A stretch of 5,118 nt of DNA, taken from Thermococcus sp. Its GTDB lineage: Archaea; Methanobacteriota_B; Thermococci; Thermococcales; Thermococcaceae. The notes beneath the pieces were generated by a model. It saw only the letters and a program-made list of their open reading frames with translations. It was not told where the DNA came from and searched no databases. Position numbers and translations under genes: made by a program. Positions 1-4,808 of this stretch are shown piece after piece; position 1 is the stretch's first letter; each line of letters begins with the position of its first letter. The stretch spans positions 1 to 5,118 of the forward strand of contig WAMH01000116.1 in NCBI GenBank assembly GCA_015522395.1, in the 5' to 3' direction.

Positions 1-177
1 GAAGCCCATGTGGCTGAGGCTCCCCCTCTCAACGTAGAGCGTCCTGTAGAAGACCTCTGTCGTGGTGGGACTCCTCAGGTAGGCCGCGGCCGAATAACCG
101 CCGAACAGAACTGCCAGGCCAATCGATACCGCAAGCAGAAGGGCAATGGCCCTGCCCCGTTCAATCTTGAAATTCAT
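1..177 (-). CDS. Membrane-anchored surface protein, possibly DUF5305-like (partial, N-terminal 59 aa)
   Basis: The frame is open from an ATG at 177 to the window edge, so only the N-terminus is present. It begins MNFKIERGRAIALLLAVSIG: a short basic stretch, then one hydrophobic helix (about residues 9-33), then an extracytoplasmic segment containing FYRTLYVERGSLSHMGF. A lone N-terminal helix followed by a VERGSLSH-type motif recalls DUF5305 proteins, which I recall lying near signal peptidase genes in archaea; this family call is tentative. The ATG overlaps the TGA of the upstream gene (ATGA, 174-177), so the two are translationally coupled. A strong GGAGG lies at 188-192, ten bases before the start. 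By position it is the last visible member of the signal peptidase/secreted-protein operon and probably a membrane-bound anchor or assembly protein. The hydrophobic segment could be a signal anchor or a cleaved signal; the missing C-terminus would decide. Confidence 0.75.
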   Translation of the reverse strand, partial: MNFKIERGRAIALLLAVSIGLAVLFGGYSAAAYLRSPTTTEVFYRTLYVERGSLSHMGF

Positions 178-1088
178 CGTGAATCATCCTCCTCGGAAAA
201 ACTTCTATTGCAGACGACCCTCACTCTGAGACCGTTGCTCTCTATCCCGTACTCCACTATCCTCGCCCCGGAGTTGAGGGTGTGGGTTCCGCACGACAGC
301 CCGCAGTGTCTTGCCCTCACCGTAACGTCGATGTGCTCGCTTCCCCCCGCCGGGACCCTGACGTACCAGATCAGCCTGACGCCCCTCCTGCAGCCGCAGC
401 CGGAGGGCGTGAGGAAGTAGAAGCCGGAACTTGCCCTAATTCCACAGGGGACAACCCTAAAGTCGGCGGGTATGAAATCGGTCACCGTAAGCTCAAGAGG
501 CTCGGAGGTCGGGTTCGTAACCGTTATCCTGAAGGTCCAGGGACCCCTCGCGCCCCTGCCGACGGTTGCGTTTCCAAAAACGAGCGTCTTCTCTATCGTC
601 GGCTCTCCCGTGACAACCACCTTGAGGGGGCAGGGTGAAAGCGATGCGGAGCCGCCGTCCCACTCAGCGTACAGGGCCATCGGAATCACGTAGACCCCGG
701 GCGCCACGTTTCTGGAGGTTATCCTTCCGGTCAGCGTGCGCTCCTCCCCCGGGGAGAGAACAGCTGAAACCCCGTTTTCAGTCTCGACCTCAACACCCAG
801 TCCCGCCGGAAGCGACGAACGGTCCGGCTCAAGGGTTAGGGATATATCATGATCCCTCGGCAGGTAGTTCATGACCGTCAGCGCGTCAAAATCCAGCGTG
901 GAGTTCCGGCCTATCGTGACGACGGCGGCATAGCCATCGCTGCACCTGAAGCCAACGTACTCCTGGTCGTGCGGAACCACCATGACGGAAACGTTCCTGA
1001 CCGAGCCGTAGCTCCGGAAGTTCCCGCTCGAACCGACCACCAGGAGGAGGCCAAGAACGAAGGCAAGGGCAAGGAAAAGCGTCCTCAT
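174..1088 (-). CDS. Secreted cysteine-rich protein with TasA/DUF1102-like signal region and C-terminal DUF11-like domain
   Basis: I place the start at the ATG at 1088 (304 aa). It has a G-rich ribosome binding site nine bases upstream (1098-1102), and its signal sequence then aligns without gaps to the 181-aa secreted protein of this operon. An ATG at 1097 (307 aa) is the alternative but abuts the G-run. Residues 4-19 are hydrophobic, followed by VGSSGNFRSYG, which matches VGAGANFRYYS and VLGAGANFRDYT of the two upstream secreted proteins. Residues 30-160 look like a beta-rich domain. Residues 163-283 (FRITVTNPTSEPLELTVTDF, then WYVRVPAGGS) resemble a DUF11-type Ig-like domain, common in surface adhesins. 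There are eight cysteines (49, 153, 215, 231, 233, 262, 266, 293), five of them clustered in the second domain, suggesting disulfides outside the cell. It is probably a minor, adhesive or capping component exported with the subunits. The exact role is unknown. Confidence 0.85.
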   Translation of the reverse strand: MRTLFLALAFVLGLLLVVGSSGNFRSYGSVRNVSVMVVPHDQEYVGFRCSDGYAAVVTIGRNSTLDFDALTVMNYLPRDHDISLTLEPDRSSLPAGLGVEVETENGVSAVLSPGEERTLTGRITSRNVAPGVYVIPMALYAEWDGGSASLSPCPLKVVVTGEPTIEKTLVFGNATVGRGARGPWTFRITVTNPTSEPLELTVTDFIPADFRVVPCGIRASSGFYFLTPSGCGCRRGVRLIWYVRVPAGGSEHIDVTVRARHCGLSCGTHTLNSGARIVEYGIESNGLRVRVVCNRSFSEEDDSR

Positions 1089-1089
1089 A

Positions 1090-2157
1090 TCAATCATCCC
1101 CCATGAGTTTGCTCAGGAGGCTTCTCCTCCTGGTTCGTATTCTAAAAACGTCGCCGTCAGCTATATCGGCGAGCCTGTAAAAAGCCAACAGAACAAAGGC
1201 CAGCTCAACGGAGTATACTGCGAGGGGAAGGTAGGGATTCACGCCGTAGAGTGCCTCCACGAGGCTCCCCGGCAATACCGCCGGATAGGAGCGGACCGAA
1301 ACCTCCACGCGGTAAACCCTTGTATCGGCCGGAACCTTCACGTCCACCGTCACGTTTCTGGAGGAGCGGCCCTCAAGCCTGAAGGACATCCCGTTGGTTA
1401 TTTCGGCCCCCTTTCCCCTCTCCTCGACGAAGTAGTGGAAGGGATATACCGCACTGTTCTCCACGGTCAGGTTCCTCTGAAAAGTGCTGCCGGGCAGATA
1501 CCAGCCCTCCCTCTGGCCGCCCGCGAGGGTCGAGGAGTAGCTGAACGCCAGGGTTCCCCACGATGCCACGATAACGAAGAGAAAACCGGCGATGATTCCG
1601 ACGGACAGAAGGGCGTAGAGGGTTTTCGCTCTGACGCGGATGAACTTTCGCTTTCTCCTGCCCCTTCTTTTCTTCCCGCCGCCGGAGAACGTCAGGAACG
1701 CACCCAGAAGGAGAAATACGGCCACGGCGTAGACGTTCATCAAATGCTTTCTCGCGGACTCTATCAGGTCTCCCCCTCCCCTTATGACGAGGGGATGACC
1801 CGAGATCGTCACGACCTTTCCAGCGATGTCCGAGGGCTTAACGAGGGGATAAATCCCGTCCTGCTGGTCAGTAGCAACGTTGTTGTCGCCCTTCGTTATG
1901 TAACCTTCATCTGAAACCGCGAAGACCCTGTGCACGGTCCAGCCGTCGCGCCTGTGGAAGACTATGATGTCCCCAACGTCACCGGTTCTCGCAAAGGGAT
2001 TCATGAAGAAGAGGTCTCCCCTGTCTATCGTCGGCGTCATGCTGTCAGAATAAGCGTATGAAACCAGAACGGGCCTGTCAAGCAAAAAGCCCGCTACTGA
2101 TACGGTAAGGAATAGGAGCATGAGTGCAACGGCCATGTTCTCTACGATTCTTCTCAT
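1090..2157 (-). CDS. Signal peptidase I (S26B, Sec11-like) with extra C-terminal extracytoplasmic domain
   Basis: This membrane serine protease of 355 aa removes signal peptides on the outer face of the membrane. The catalytic core is clear: Ser39 in YSDSMTPTIDRGDLFF, His76 in WTVHRVF (His in place of the bacterial Lys, as in the archaeal/ER group), and Asp91 and Asp97 in ITKGDNNVATDQ. Membrane helices fall at about 8-26, 142-158, 180-204 and 309-330, with a highly basic stretch between the second and third (162-178). Typical archaeal enzymes are shorter, usually under about 220 aa. Here an extra segment (about 207-308) between helices three and four, including GSTFQRNLTVEN and VTVDVKVPADTRVYRVEVSV, looks like a beta-sandwich. 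The ATG at 2157 has GAGGG at 2164-2168. The gene follows two secreted-protein genes and almost touches the next, which suggests an enzyme dedicated to this operon, like SipW with TasA. Whether it replaces or supplements the housekeeping signal peptidase cannot be seen here. Confidence 0.95.
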   Translation of the reverse strand: MRRIVENMAVALMLLFLTVSVAGFLLDRPVLVSYAYSDSMTPTIDRGDLFFMNPFARTGDVGDIIVFHRRDGWTVHRVFAVSDEGYITKGDNNVATDQQDGIYPLVKPSDIAGKVVTISGHPLVIRGGGDLIESARKHLMNVYAVAVFLLLGAFLTFSGGGKKRRGRRKRKFIRVRAKTLYALLSVGIIAGFLFVIVASWGTLAFSYSSTLAGGQREGWYLPGSTFQRNLTVENSAVYPFHYFVEERGKGAEITNGMSFRLEGRSSRNVTVDVKVPADTRVYRVEVSVRSYPAVLPGSLVEALYGVNPYLPLAVYSVELAFVLLAFYRLADIADGDVFRIRTRRRSLLSKLMGDD

Positions 2158-2184
2158 AGGGATCCCTCTAAATAAAGATCAGCC

Positions 2185-2198
2185 GGGGCAAAGGCCCC
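2185..2198 (-). promoter_or_regulatory. Intercistronic stem-loop between secreted-protein gene and signal peptidase gene
   Basis: In the 50-base gap after the 181-aa protein gene the minus strand reads GGGGC-CTTT-GCCCC, a perfect five-pair all-GC stem with a four-base loop, followed by a T-rich stretch (CTTTATTT, 2170-2177). It may act as a partial terminator, processing site or 3' stability element that keeps expression of the upstream subunits above that of the signal peptidase. The structure is visible in the sequence; the function is inferred. Confidence 0.35.
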
Positions 2199-2207
2199 TG
2201 AAGGAGA

Positions 2208-2753
2208 TCATTGGGTTTCCCCTTCGCAGGCACCGGCTATGGCCTCGATGTGGATCTCCAGCTGGTAGTTGCCCTCGGTCGAGTTGGTGTTGTCAAATAT
2301 CATGCCTATCGGGACGGGGTTTCCATGCTCAACTGTGAACACGAGATTGTTACTCGGTCCGGCTATTGGGTCGTCGTAGTCGCCCGCGAAGAGCAGAACG
2401 TCGCTGTGCTGGCTAGTTATGGCGACGCATATCGGATAGCTTGTTTTGTTGTTCTCCCAGAGCTCGTTGCTGACCTGAAACATCTCCTCAAAGACGTAGG
2501 TCGTGTTGGGGCTCATACCGTTCCCGCCGCCCTCTGGGTGGTTCGGGTTGTACTGGCTTATGTCAACGTAGAGCTTTCCGGCATCGTAGGTAACGTACGG
2601 CTGGAGGGCCGTCAAGTCGATCAGCTCGTTGTCATCTGAAACGACGTCAAAGCTTGCCGCCCTGTCCGCGGAGTAGTAGCGGAAGTTGGCCCCCGCGCCA
2701 ACGGCCATGAGCATTGCGATCATAATCGCCGCGAGTCCGAGCAGTTTGTTCAT
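2208..2753 (-). CDS. Secreted DUF1102/TasA-like protein (paralog 2, 181 aa), candidate fibre subunit
   Basis: The protein opens with a short positive start and a hydrophobic helix (residues 4-18). Next come GAGANFRYYSADR and VVSDDNELIDLT, a layout like TasA/camelysin proteins, where a hydrophobic helix and small residues precede an aromatic-rich strand. Cleavage after Ala22 (A-G-A before NFR) is likely. The rest is beta-rich and acidic with almost no Lys or Arg, as expected for a secreted protein of a thermophile. Cys109 and Cys176 could form a disulfide, and N83, N102 and N157 lie in N-x-S/T sequons. It is clearly paralogous to the 200-aa protein encoded just upstream, sharing SDDNELIDLT, NPN, SPN and FQVSN-x-LWENN. 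The start at 2753 has a near-perfect GAGGTGAT at 2758-2765, eleven bases after the preceding gene. DUF1102 is my recollection of the Thermococcales family; a role as a structural subunit is inferred from context. Confidence 0.88.
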   Translation of the reverse strand: MNKLLGLAAIMIAMLMAVGAGANFRYYSADRAASFDVVSDDNELIDLTALQPYVTYDAGKLYVDISQYNPNHPEGGGNGMSPNTTYVFEEMFQVSNELWENNKTSYPICVAITSQHSDVLLFAGDYDDPIAGPSNNLVFTVEHGNPVPIGMIFDNTNSTEGNYQLEIHIEAIAGACEGETQ

Positions 2754-2764
2754 CTTCCATCACC

Positions 2765-3367
2765 TCACTCGTTTCCCTGGCCACACTTTCCAACGAGCTC
2801 ACTGGGCTCGGTGCCGAGCCTGTAGGCCTGTATGTGTATGGTGCTGCTCTGGGTCGTGTTGACCGGGTCGTTTCCAACGGTGAAGTCCATTCCCACCTTA
2901 ACCGCGTCACCGCTGTTCACGATGAAGCAGACGTCGTTCTTCGCCATGTCGCTGGCGTAAACAACTGAACCTGTGGCAACGTCGTGGACGTCGTGGTCGG
3001 CCCCGTAGAACTGAATCGCGGTGTTTGCATTGGTTATCCTGACAACTATGGTCATATTGTTCTCCCACAGATCGTTGCTTACCTGGAAGACCTCATCGAA
3101 GTTGTACTCCGAGTTCGGACTCAGGCCGTTTCCGTAACCCGGCCAGTTGGGGTTGTCGGGACTTATGTCCACAACGAGGACCCCTCCGTCGTTTATGTAC
3201 GCGTATGGCTGGATCGGCGTCAGGTCTATGAGCTCGTTGTCATCGCTGACTATGTCCCAGTGCACGCTCCTGCTTGCGGTGTAGTCCCTGAAGTTTGCTC
3301 CAGCCCCCAGAACGAGGCCAAAGGCCACAACCAGGGCAAAAATCCCCAAAGCAAGGTTTTTTCTCAA
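2765..3367 (-). CDS. Secreted DUF1102/TasA-like protein (paralog 1, 200 aa), candidate fibre subunit; TTG start
   Basis: The start is the TTG at 3367, eight bases after GGAGG (3376-3380), giving MRKNLALGIFALVV and a hydrophobic helix at residues 5-20. The frame stays open upstream to 3517, but that would bury the signal peptide inside the protein and ignore this ribosome binding site. After the helix come GAGANFRDYTASR (likely cleavage after Ala24) and IVSDDNELIDLT. A beta-rich acidic body follows with NPNWPGYGNGLSPN, FDEVFQVSNDLWENN, Cys147 and Cys195, and sequons at N104 and N170. It is the first gene of the operon, a paralog of the 181-aa protein next to it and about 20 residues longer, mainly through its C-terminal half. 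A tandem pair of TasA-like proteins with their own signal peptidase suggests two co-assembling fibre subunits, or one major and one minor. No class III (archaellin/pilin) signal is present. Expression is probably controlled by the leader upstream. Confidence 0.88.
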   Translation of the reverse strand: MRKNLALGIFALVVAFGLVLGAGANFRDYTASRSVHWDIVSDDNELIDLTPIQPYAYINDGGVLVVDISPDNPNWPGYGNGLSPNSEYNFDEVFQVSNDLWENNMTIVVRITNANTAIQFYGADHDVHDVATGSVVYASDMAKNDVCFIVNSGDAVKVGMDFTVGNDPVNTTQSSTIHIQAYRLGTEPSELVGKCGQGNE

Positions 3368-3374
3368 TTTTTTC

Positions 3375-3390
3375 GCCTCCGTTTGGAGGC
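3375..3390 (-). promoter_or_regulatory. Shine-Dalgarno sequestering hairpin
   Basis: The minus strand reads GCCTCC-AAAC-GGAGGC, a perfect six-pair stem with a four-base loop. The right arm is the ribosome binding site of the TTG-started 200-aa protein, so folding would hide it. Together with the weak start codon this suggests translational control. Confidence 0.55.
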
Positions 3391-3441
3391 ACCGTGGACA
3401 CCAGTCAAACCTGGGTGGGGGCTGTTGGGCCCCTCGGTGCC
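3388..3441 (-). promoter_or_regulatory. Possible anti-sequestor pairing in the leader
   Basis: In RNA sense GGCACCG (3435-3441) is fully complementary to CGGUGCC (3388-3394). After an A/A mismatch two further GG/CC pairs are possible. The downstream arm shares three bases (3388-3390) with the left arm of the sequestering hairpin, so the two structures exclude each other and this one would expose the Shine-Dalgarno. A 7-bp match can occur by chance in a GC-rich leader; the overlap is what makes it notable. Confidence 0.3.
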
Positions 3442-3530
3442 ACGAACACACAGATTTGGCCCTGCATCGCGCAGTGCCCCTTGGGTGGGCAACCCCATAA
3501 GGTTGCTCCACTGACAACTATGCTCCTGGT

Positions 3531-3540
3531 GTATATAGTA
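3531..3540 (-). promoter_or_regulatory. TATA box of the secreted-protein operon
   Basis: The minus strand reads TACTATATAC in an otherwise GC-rich area, preceded by the A/T-rich GGAATTT, which could serve as a BRE. It is the only convincing TATA-like element between the regulator genes and the first subunit gene. A start site near 3505-3512 is expected. Confidence 0.6.
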
Positions 3541-3546
3541 AATTCC

Positions 3547-3578
3547 GGGTTACTGCCGGGGTAACGTGGTGTTACCCC
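3547..3578. promoter_or_regulatory. Phased inverted repeats upstream of the TATA box, probable operator
   Basis: The plus strand contains GGGTTAC (3547-3553), GGGGTAAC (3558-3565) and GTTACCCC (3571-3578). The last two form a perfect eight-pair inverted repeat around GTGGT. GTAAC/GTTAC cores thus alternate three times with centres 12 and 10 bases apart, about one helical turn each. They end seven bases upstream of the TATA box, where archaeal activators often bind. The adjacent winged-helix regulators are natural candidates. A GTAAC also occurs at 4299-4303 in the regulators' own leader. Confidence 0.45.
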
Positions 3579-3581
3579 TTC

Positions 3582-3586
3582 AAAAA
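3582..3586 (-). terminator. Oligo-T terminator of the regulator operon
   Basis: A run of five T on the minus strand (GGTGTTTTTG) lies about 32 bases after the stop of the membrane-linked regulator. Archaeal polymerase commonly stops at such tracts. The 8-bp inverted repeat that follows could contribute, but it lies downstream of the T-run. Confidence 0.35.
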
Positions 3587-3617
3587 CACCAGCTCTCAAG
3601 GAGTGGTTTTGAATGGC

Positions 3618-4052
3618 TCACACCAGCCTTTTAATGAGCCTGTGGTGGAGAAGACTGATGAGTAAGTACACGAGGGCCGCGAATGTAAGGTGAACGTTTT
3701 CGAGGTACATGCCCGTCAGAATGAATATAAGGGAGATGCCCGCGTAGAAGGTACTCCAGCTTATGTCGTGCCTCCCCACGACCTCCATGTAAACCGTCAC
3801 GTCCTCGGGTATCTTGAGGAGCCTTACGGTACCCCTCTCGAAGGATATCACCCCTTCCCTCTCCAGCTTGGGTATGTGCGTCTGAACGAGGCTCACGTAA
3901 ACGCTCTTTCTGTGCTTCCTGTCGGTTGCTCCTTCCTTCTCTGCTATGAAGTCAACGACGTCCCTGAGCTCGGCTCTCCCCTCTCTGTTCTGGAGGTACT
4001 CTATCATCAGCATCCTCCTGCTGTTTCCCAGTATTATCGAAGACGTCCCCAC
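3618..4052 (-). CDS. Membrane-tethered winged-helix regulator (DUF7344-like domain plus two TM helices)
   Basis: I favour the GTG at 4052 (144 aa), which has GAGG eight bases upstream (4061-4064). A GTG at 4061 (147 aa) overlaps the previous stop but has no well-placed ribosome binding site. Residues 7-80 (ILGNSRRMLMIEYLQNREG, then KSVYVSLVQTHIPKLEREGV and FERGTVRL) match the winged-helix pattern of DUF7344-type archaeal regulators: an NSRR-x-x-x helix, a helix with the YVSL-x-QTHIPKLE signature, and a beta wing ending in GTVRL. Residues 99-117 and 119-136 are hydrophobic and form two membrane helices with a short loop, followed by a basic tail (HHRLIKRLV). The DNA-binding domain would therefore sit on the inner membrane face. 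The gene is the second of a two-gene regulator operon and lies directly upstream of the secreted-protein promoter. It probably controls that operon in response to the state of the membrane or surface. The target and signal are inferred. Confidence 0.85.
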   Translation of the reverse strand: MGTSSIILGNSRRMLMIEYLQNREGRAELRDVVDFIAEKEGATDRKHRKSVYVSLVQTHIPKLEREGVISFERGTVRLLKIPEDVTVYMEVVGRHDISWSTFYAGISLIFILTGMYLENVHLTFAALVYLLISLLHHRLIKRLV

Positions 4053-4057
4053 GGCTC

Positions 4058-4273
4058 TCACCTCAGCCTGTAGTGGTTTCTACAGTTCCCCTTTGTGCGG
4101 GAGACCTCGACGGAACCCTCTTTGGTCATCCGTCTGAGGGTTCTTTCAACGCCCTGCCTCGTGCAGTTGAGACCTCTCTCCCGGAGGAACCTCGTTATGA
4201 ATGCGACGCTGAGTTCACCGTGGGCACGCAGTATACCCGTGATCTCGTCCTCCAATCTCGCTGAACAGTTCAT
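4058..4273 (-). CDS. Small winged-helix DNA-binding protein (71 aa)
   Basis: The short basic protein matches one winged-helix domain and little else. Residues 7-18 form helix 1 (LEDEITGILRAHG), 21-34 helix 2 (LSVAFITRFLRERG), and 38-52 the recognition helix (TRQGVERTLRRMTKEG). Residues 53-71 form the wing (SVEVSRTKGNCRNHYRLR). It has three cysteines (3, 37, 64). The ATG at 4273 has a strong GAGGTGAT (4277-4284) and its TGA lies within the GTGA around 4058-4061, so it is tightly coupled to the membrane-linked regulator downstream. No ligand or oligomerisation domain is present. It probably works as a dimer, either on the operon's own promoter or together with its partner at the secreted-protein promoter. 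I do not recognise a named family. Confidence 0.8.
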   Translation of the reverse strand: MNCSARLEDEITGILRAHGELSVAFITRFLRERGLNCTRQGVERTLRRMTKEGSVEVSRTKGNCRNHYRLR

Positions 4274-4334
4274 GTCATCACCTCACTCTGAGCCCACGGT
4301 AACATCCGAGTGCCATGTTGGGTTGTCCTCGGTT

Positions 4335-4343
4335 GTATTTAAG
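4335..4343 (-). promoter_or_regulatory. TATA box of the regulator operon
   Basis: The minus strand reads CTTAAATAC, placing a start near 4310-4315 and a leader of about 40 nt before the 71-aa gene. Two ACAACC copies exactly ten bases apart (4321-4326, 4331-4336) overlap and follow the TATA box, and AACAT/ATGTT arms (4301-4305, 4315-4319) lie near the predicted start. Either could be an autoregulatory site. A TCCCAA/TTGGGA inverted repeat (4347-4375) lies just upstream. Confidence 0.55.
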
Positions 4344-4634
4344 GGTTCCCAAAAAGTTTTGTTCATTAATTGGGACTGCTGAAATGCTATCCCGGCAAAA
4401 AGGCAGCCTGTTGTTTAGATTCTGGATATACGCCGGCACGAGAAAGCGTTTTATCTCGGAAACCTCTGGGAGGTAATTGTAAATTTTCCAAACTCTTAAA
4501 AAAATATTCTGGAAATGGGGCGTGACCGGGCGGGGACTTCATGGAAAATACATTGGGACGATGGCGGATGGCACAAAGGGTATCCTGAAAATTACTCCTT
4601 GGAGTATAACACGTGGTTTGAAATGCGAAGAATG
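4344..4634. other. Intergenic region without a supported gene
   Basis: About 290 bases between the regulator promoter and the 3' end of tRNA-Gln. It holds the TCCCAA/TTGGGA inverted repeat (4347-4375), an A/T-rich patch (4480-4510, including CTTAAAAAAATATT) and a TACTCC-TT-GGAGTA near-palindrome (4593-4606). On the minus strand that near-palindrome is followed by ATTTT and could help end the tRNA-Gln transcript. A plus-strand open frame from 4522 runs into the tRNA, but its coding character is not convincing. I see no C/D-box sRNA motifs. Confidence 0.5.
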
Positions 4635-4710
4635 TGGTAGCCCCGCGGGGATTCGAACCCCGGTCCAGGGATCCAGAGTCCCCGATGCTTGGCCGCTACA
4701 CCACGGGGCT
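4635..4710 (-). tRNA. tRNA-Gln (anticodon CUG)
   Basis: The minus strand gives acceptor AGCCCCG pairing with CGGGGCT, discriminator A and an encoded CCA (4635-4637). The anticodon stem GGGGA/TCCCT, with one G-T pair at its base, encloses the loop CTCTGGA, giving anticodon CTG, which reads CAG (Gln). The T-arm is CCGGGG-TTCGAAT-CCCCG. No intron is present. A TATA box lies 28 bases upstream of the 5' end. Confidence 0.95.
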
Positions 4711-4737
4711 ATACCCGATGTTAGCTCCCGAGTTGGA

Positions 4738-4745
4738 TTTATAAA
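4738..4745 (-). promoter_or_regulatory. TATA box of tRNA-Gln (palindromic)
   Basis: TTTATAAA lies 28 bases upstream of the tRNA 5' end, the normal spacing for an archaeal tRNA promoter. Because the element is its own reverse complement, it could also start plus-strand transcription towards the open frame at 4809. Confidence 0.75.
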
Positions 4746-4808
4746 TTTTATCCCCCCAAACCTTCGCAGTGCGGGGCCTCCCCGTTCATGGTTCTACTGA
4801 GGGGTCAC

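Larger units (their letters stand above)
3368..3510 (-). promoter_or_regulatory. Long structured 5' leader of the secreted-protein operon
   Basis: If transcription starts about 25 bases after the TATA box at 3531-3540, the mRNA carries a leader of about 140 nt, long for Thermococcales, where leaders are usually short. In RNA sense it contains a hairpin GCAACC-UUAUGG-GGUUGC (3489-3506), nested GC-rich arms GGGGC/GCCCC and GGGCC/GGCCC (about 3420-3480), and the hairpin over the Shine-Dalgarno (3375-3390). A small open frame (3364-3498, 44 codons) begins at the AUG in the first hairpin loop, behind a weak GGAG, and its TGA overlaps the TTG start of the subunit gene. These are readings of the sequence; regulation is inferred. 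Confidence 0.45.

Noticed and set aside
10..2639. Several plus-strand open frames (for example 10-420, 1435-1914, 2211-2639)
   Set aside because: They lie opposite well-supported minus-strand genes, lack recognisable domains and have arginine/proline-rich compositions typical of shadow frames.
2208..3367. Type IV pilin or archaellin genes
   Set aside because: Neither protein has the class III signal with a basic residue-Gly cleavage site before the hydrophobic helix. The helix is followed by small residues as in type I signal peptides, and a type I peptidase is encoded beside them.
3368..3517. N-terminal extension of the first subunit to 250 aa, with CRAKSVC and CPRC motifs
   Set aside because: It would place the signal peptide inside the protein and ignore the well-spaced GGAGG before the TTG at 3367. 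The cysteine pairs look accidental in GC-rich leader sequence.
3405..3599. Minus-strand 64-codon open frame in the leader, containing GCPPKGHC
   Set aside because: It begins upstream of the TATA box and overlaps the operator-like repeats, and has no convincing ribosome binding site.
3690..4382. Plus-strand open frames opposite the two regulators
   Set aside because: They are antisense to genes with clear winged-helix patterns and good ribosome binding sites, and show no domain of their own.
4522..4800. Plus-strand open frame running through the complement of tRNA-Gln, with CEECGSPAGIRTP
   Set aside because: AGIRTP-type peptides are the usual translation of an antisense tRNA T-arm. The GTG start has no good ribosome binding site and the frame covers the whole tRNA and its promoter. 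It has weaker support as an integrase remnant than the frame at tRNA-Pro.
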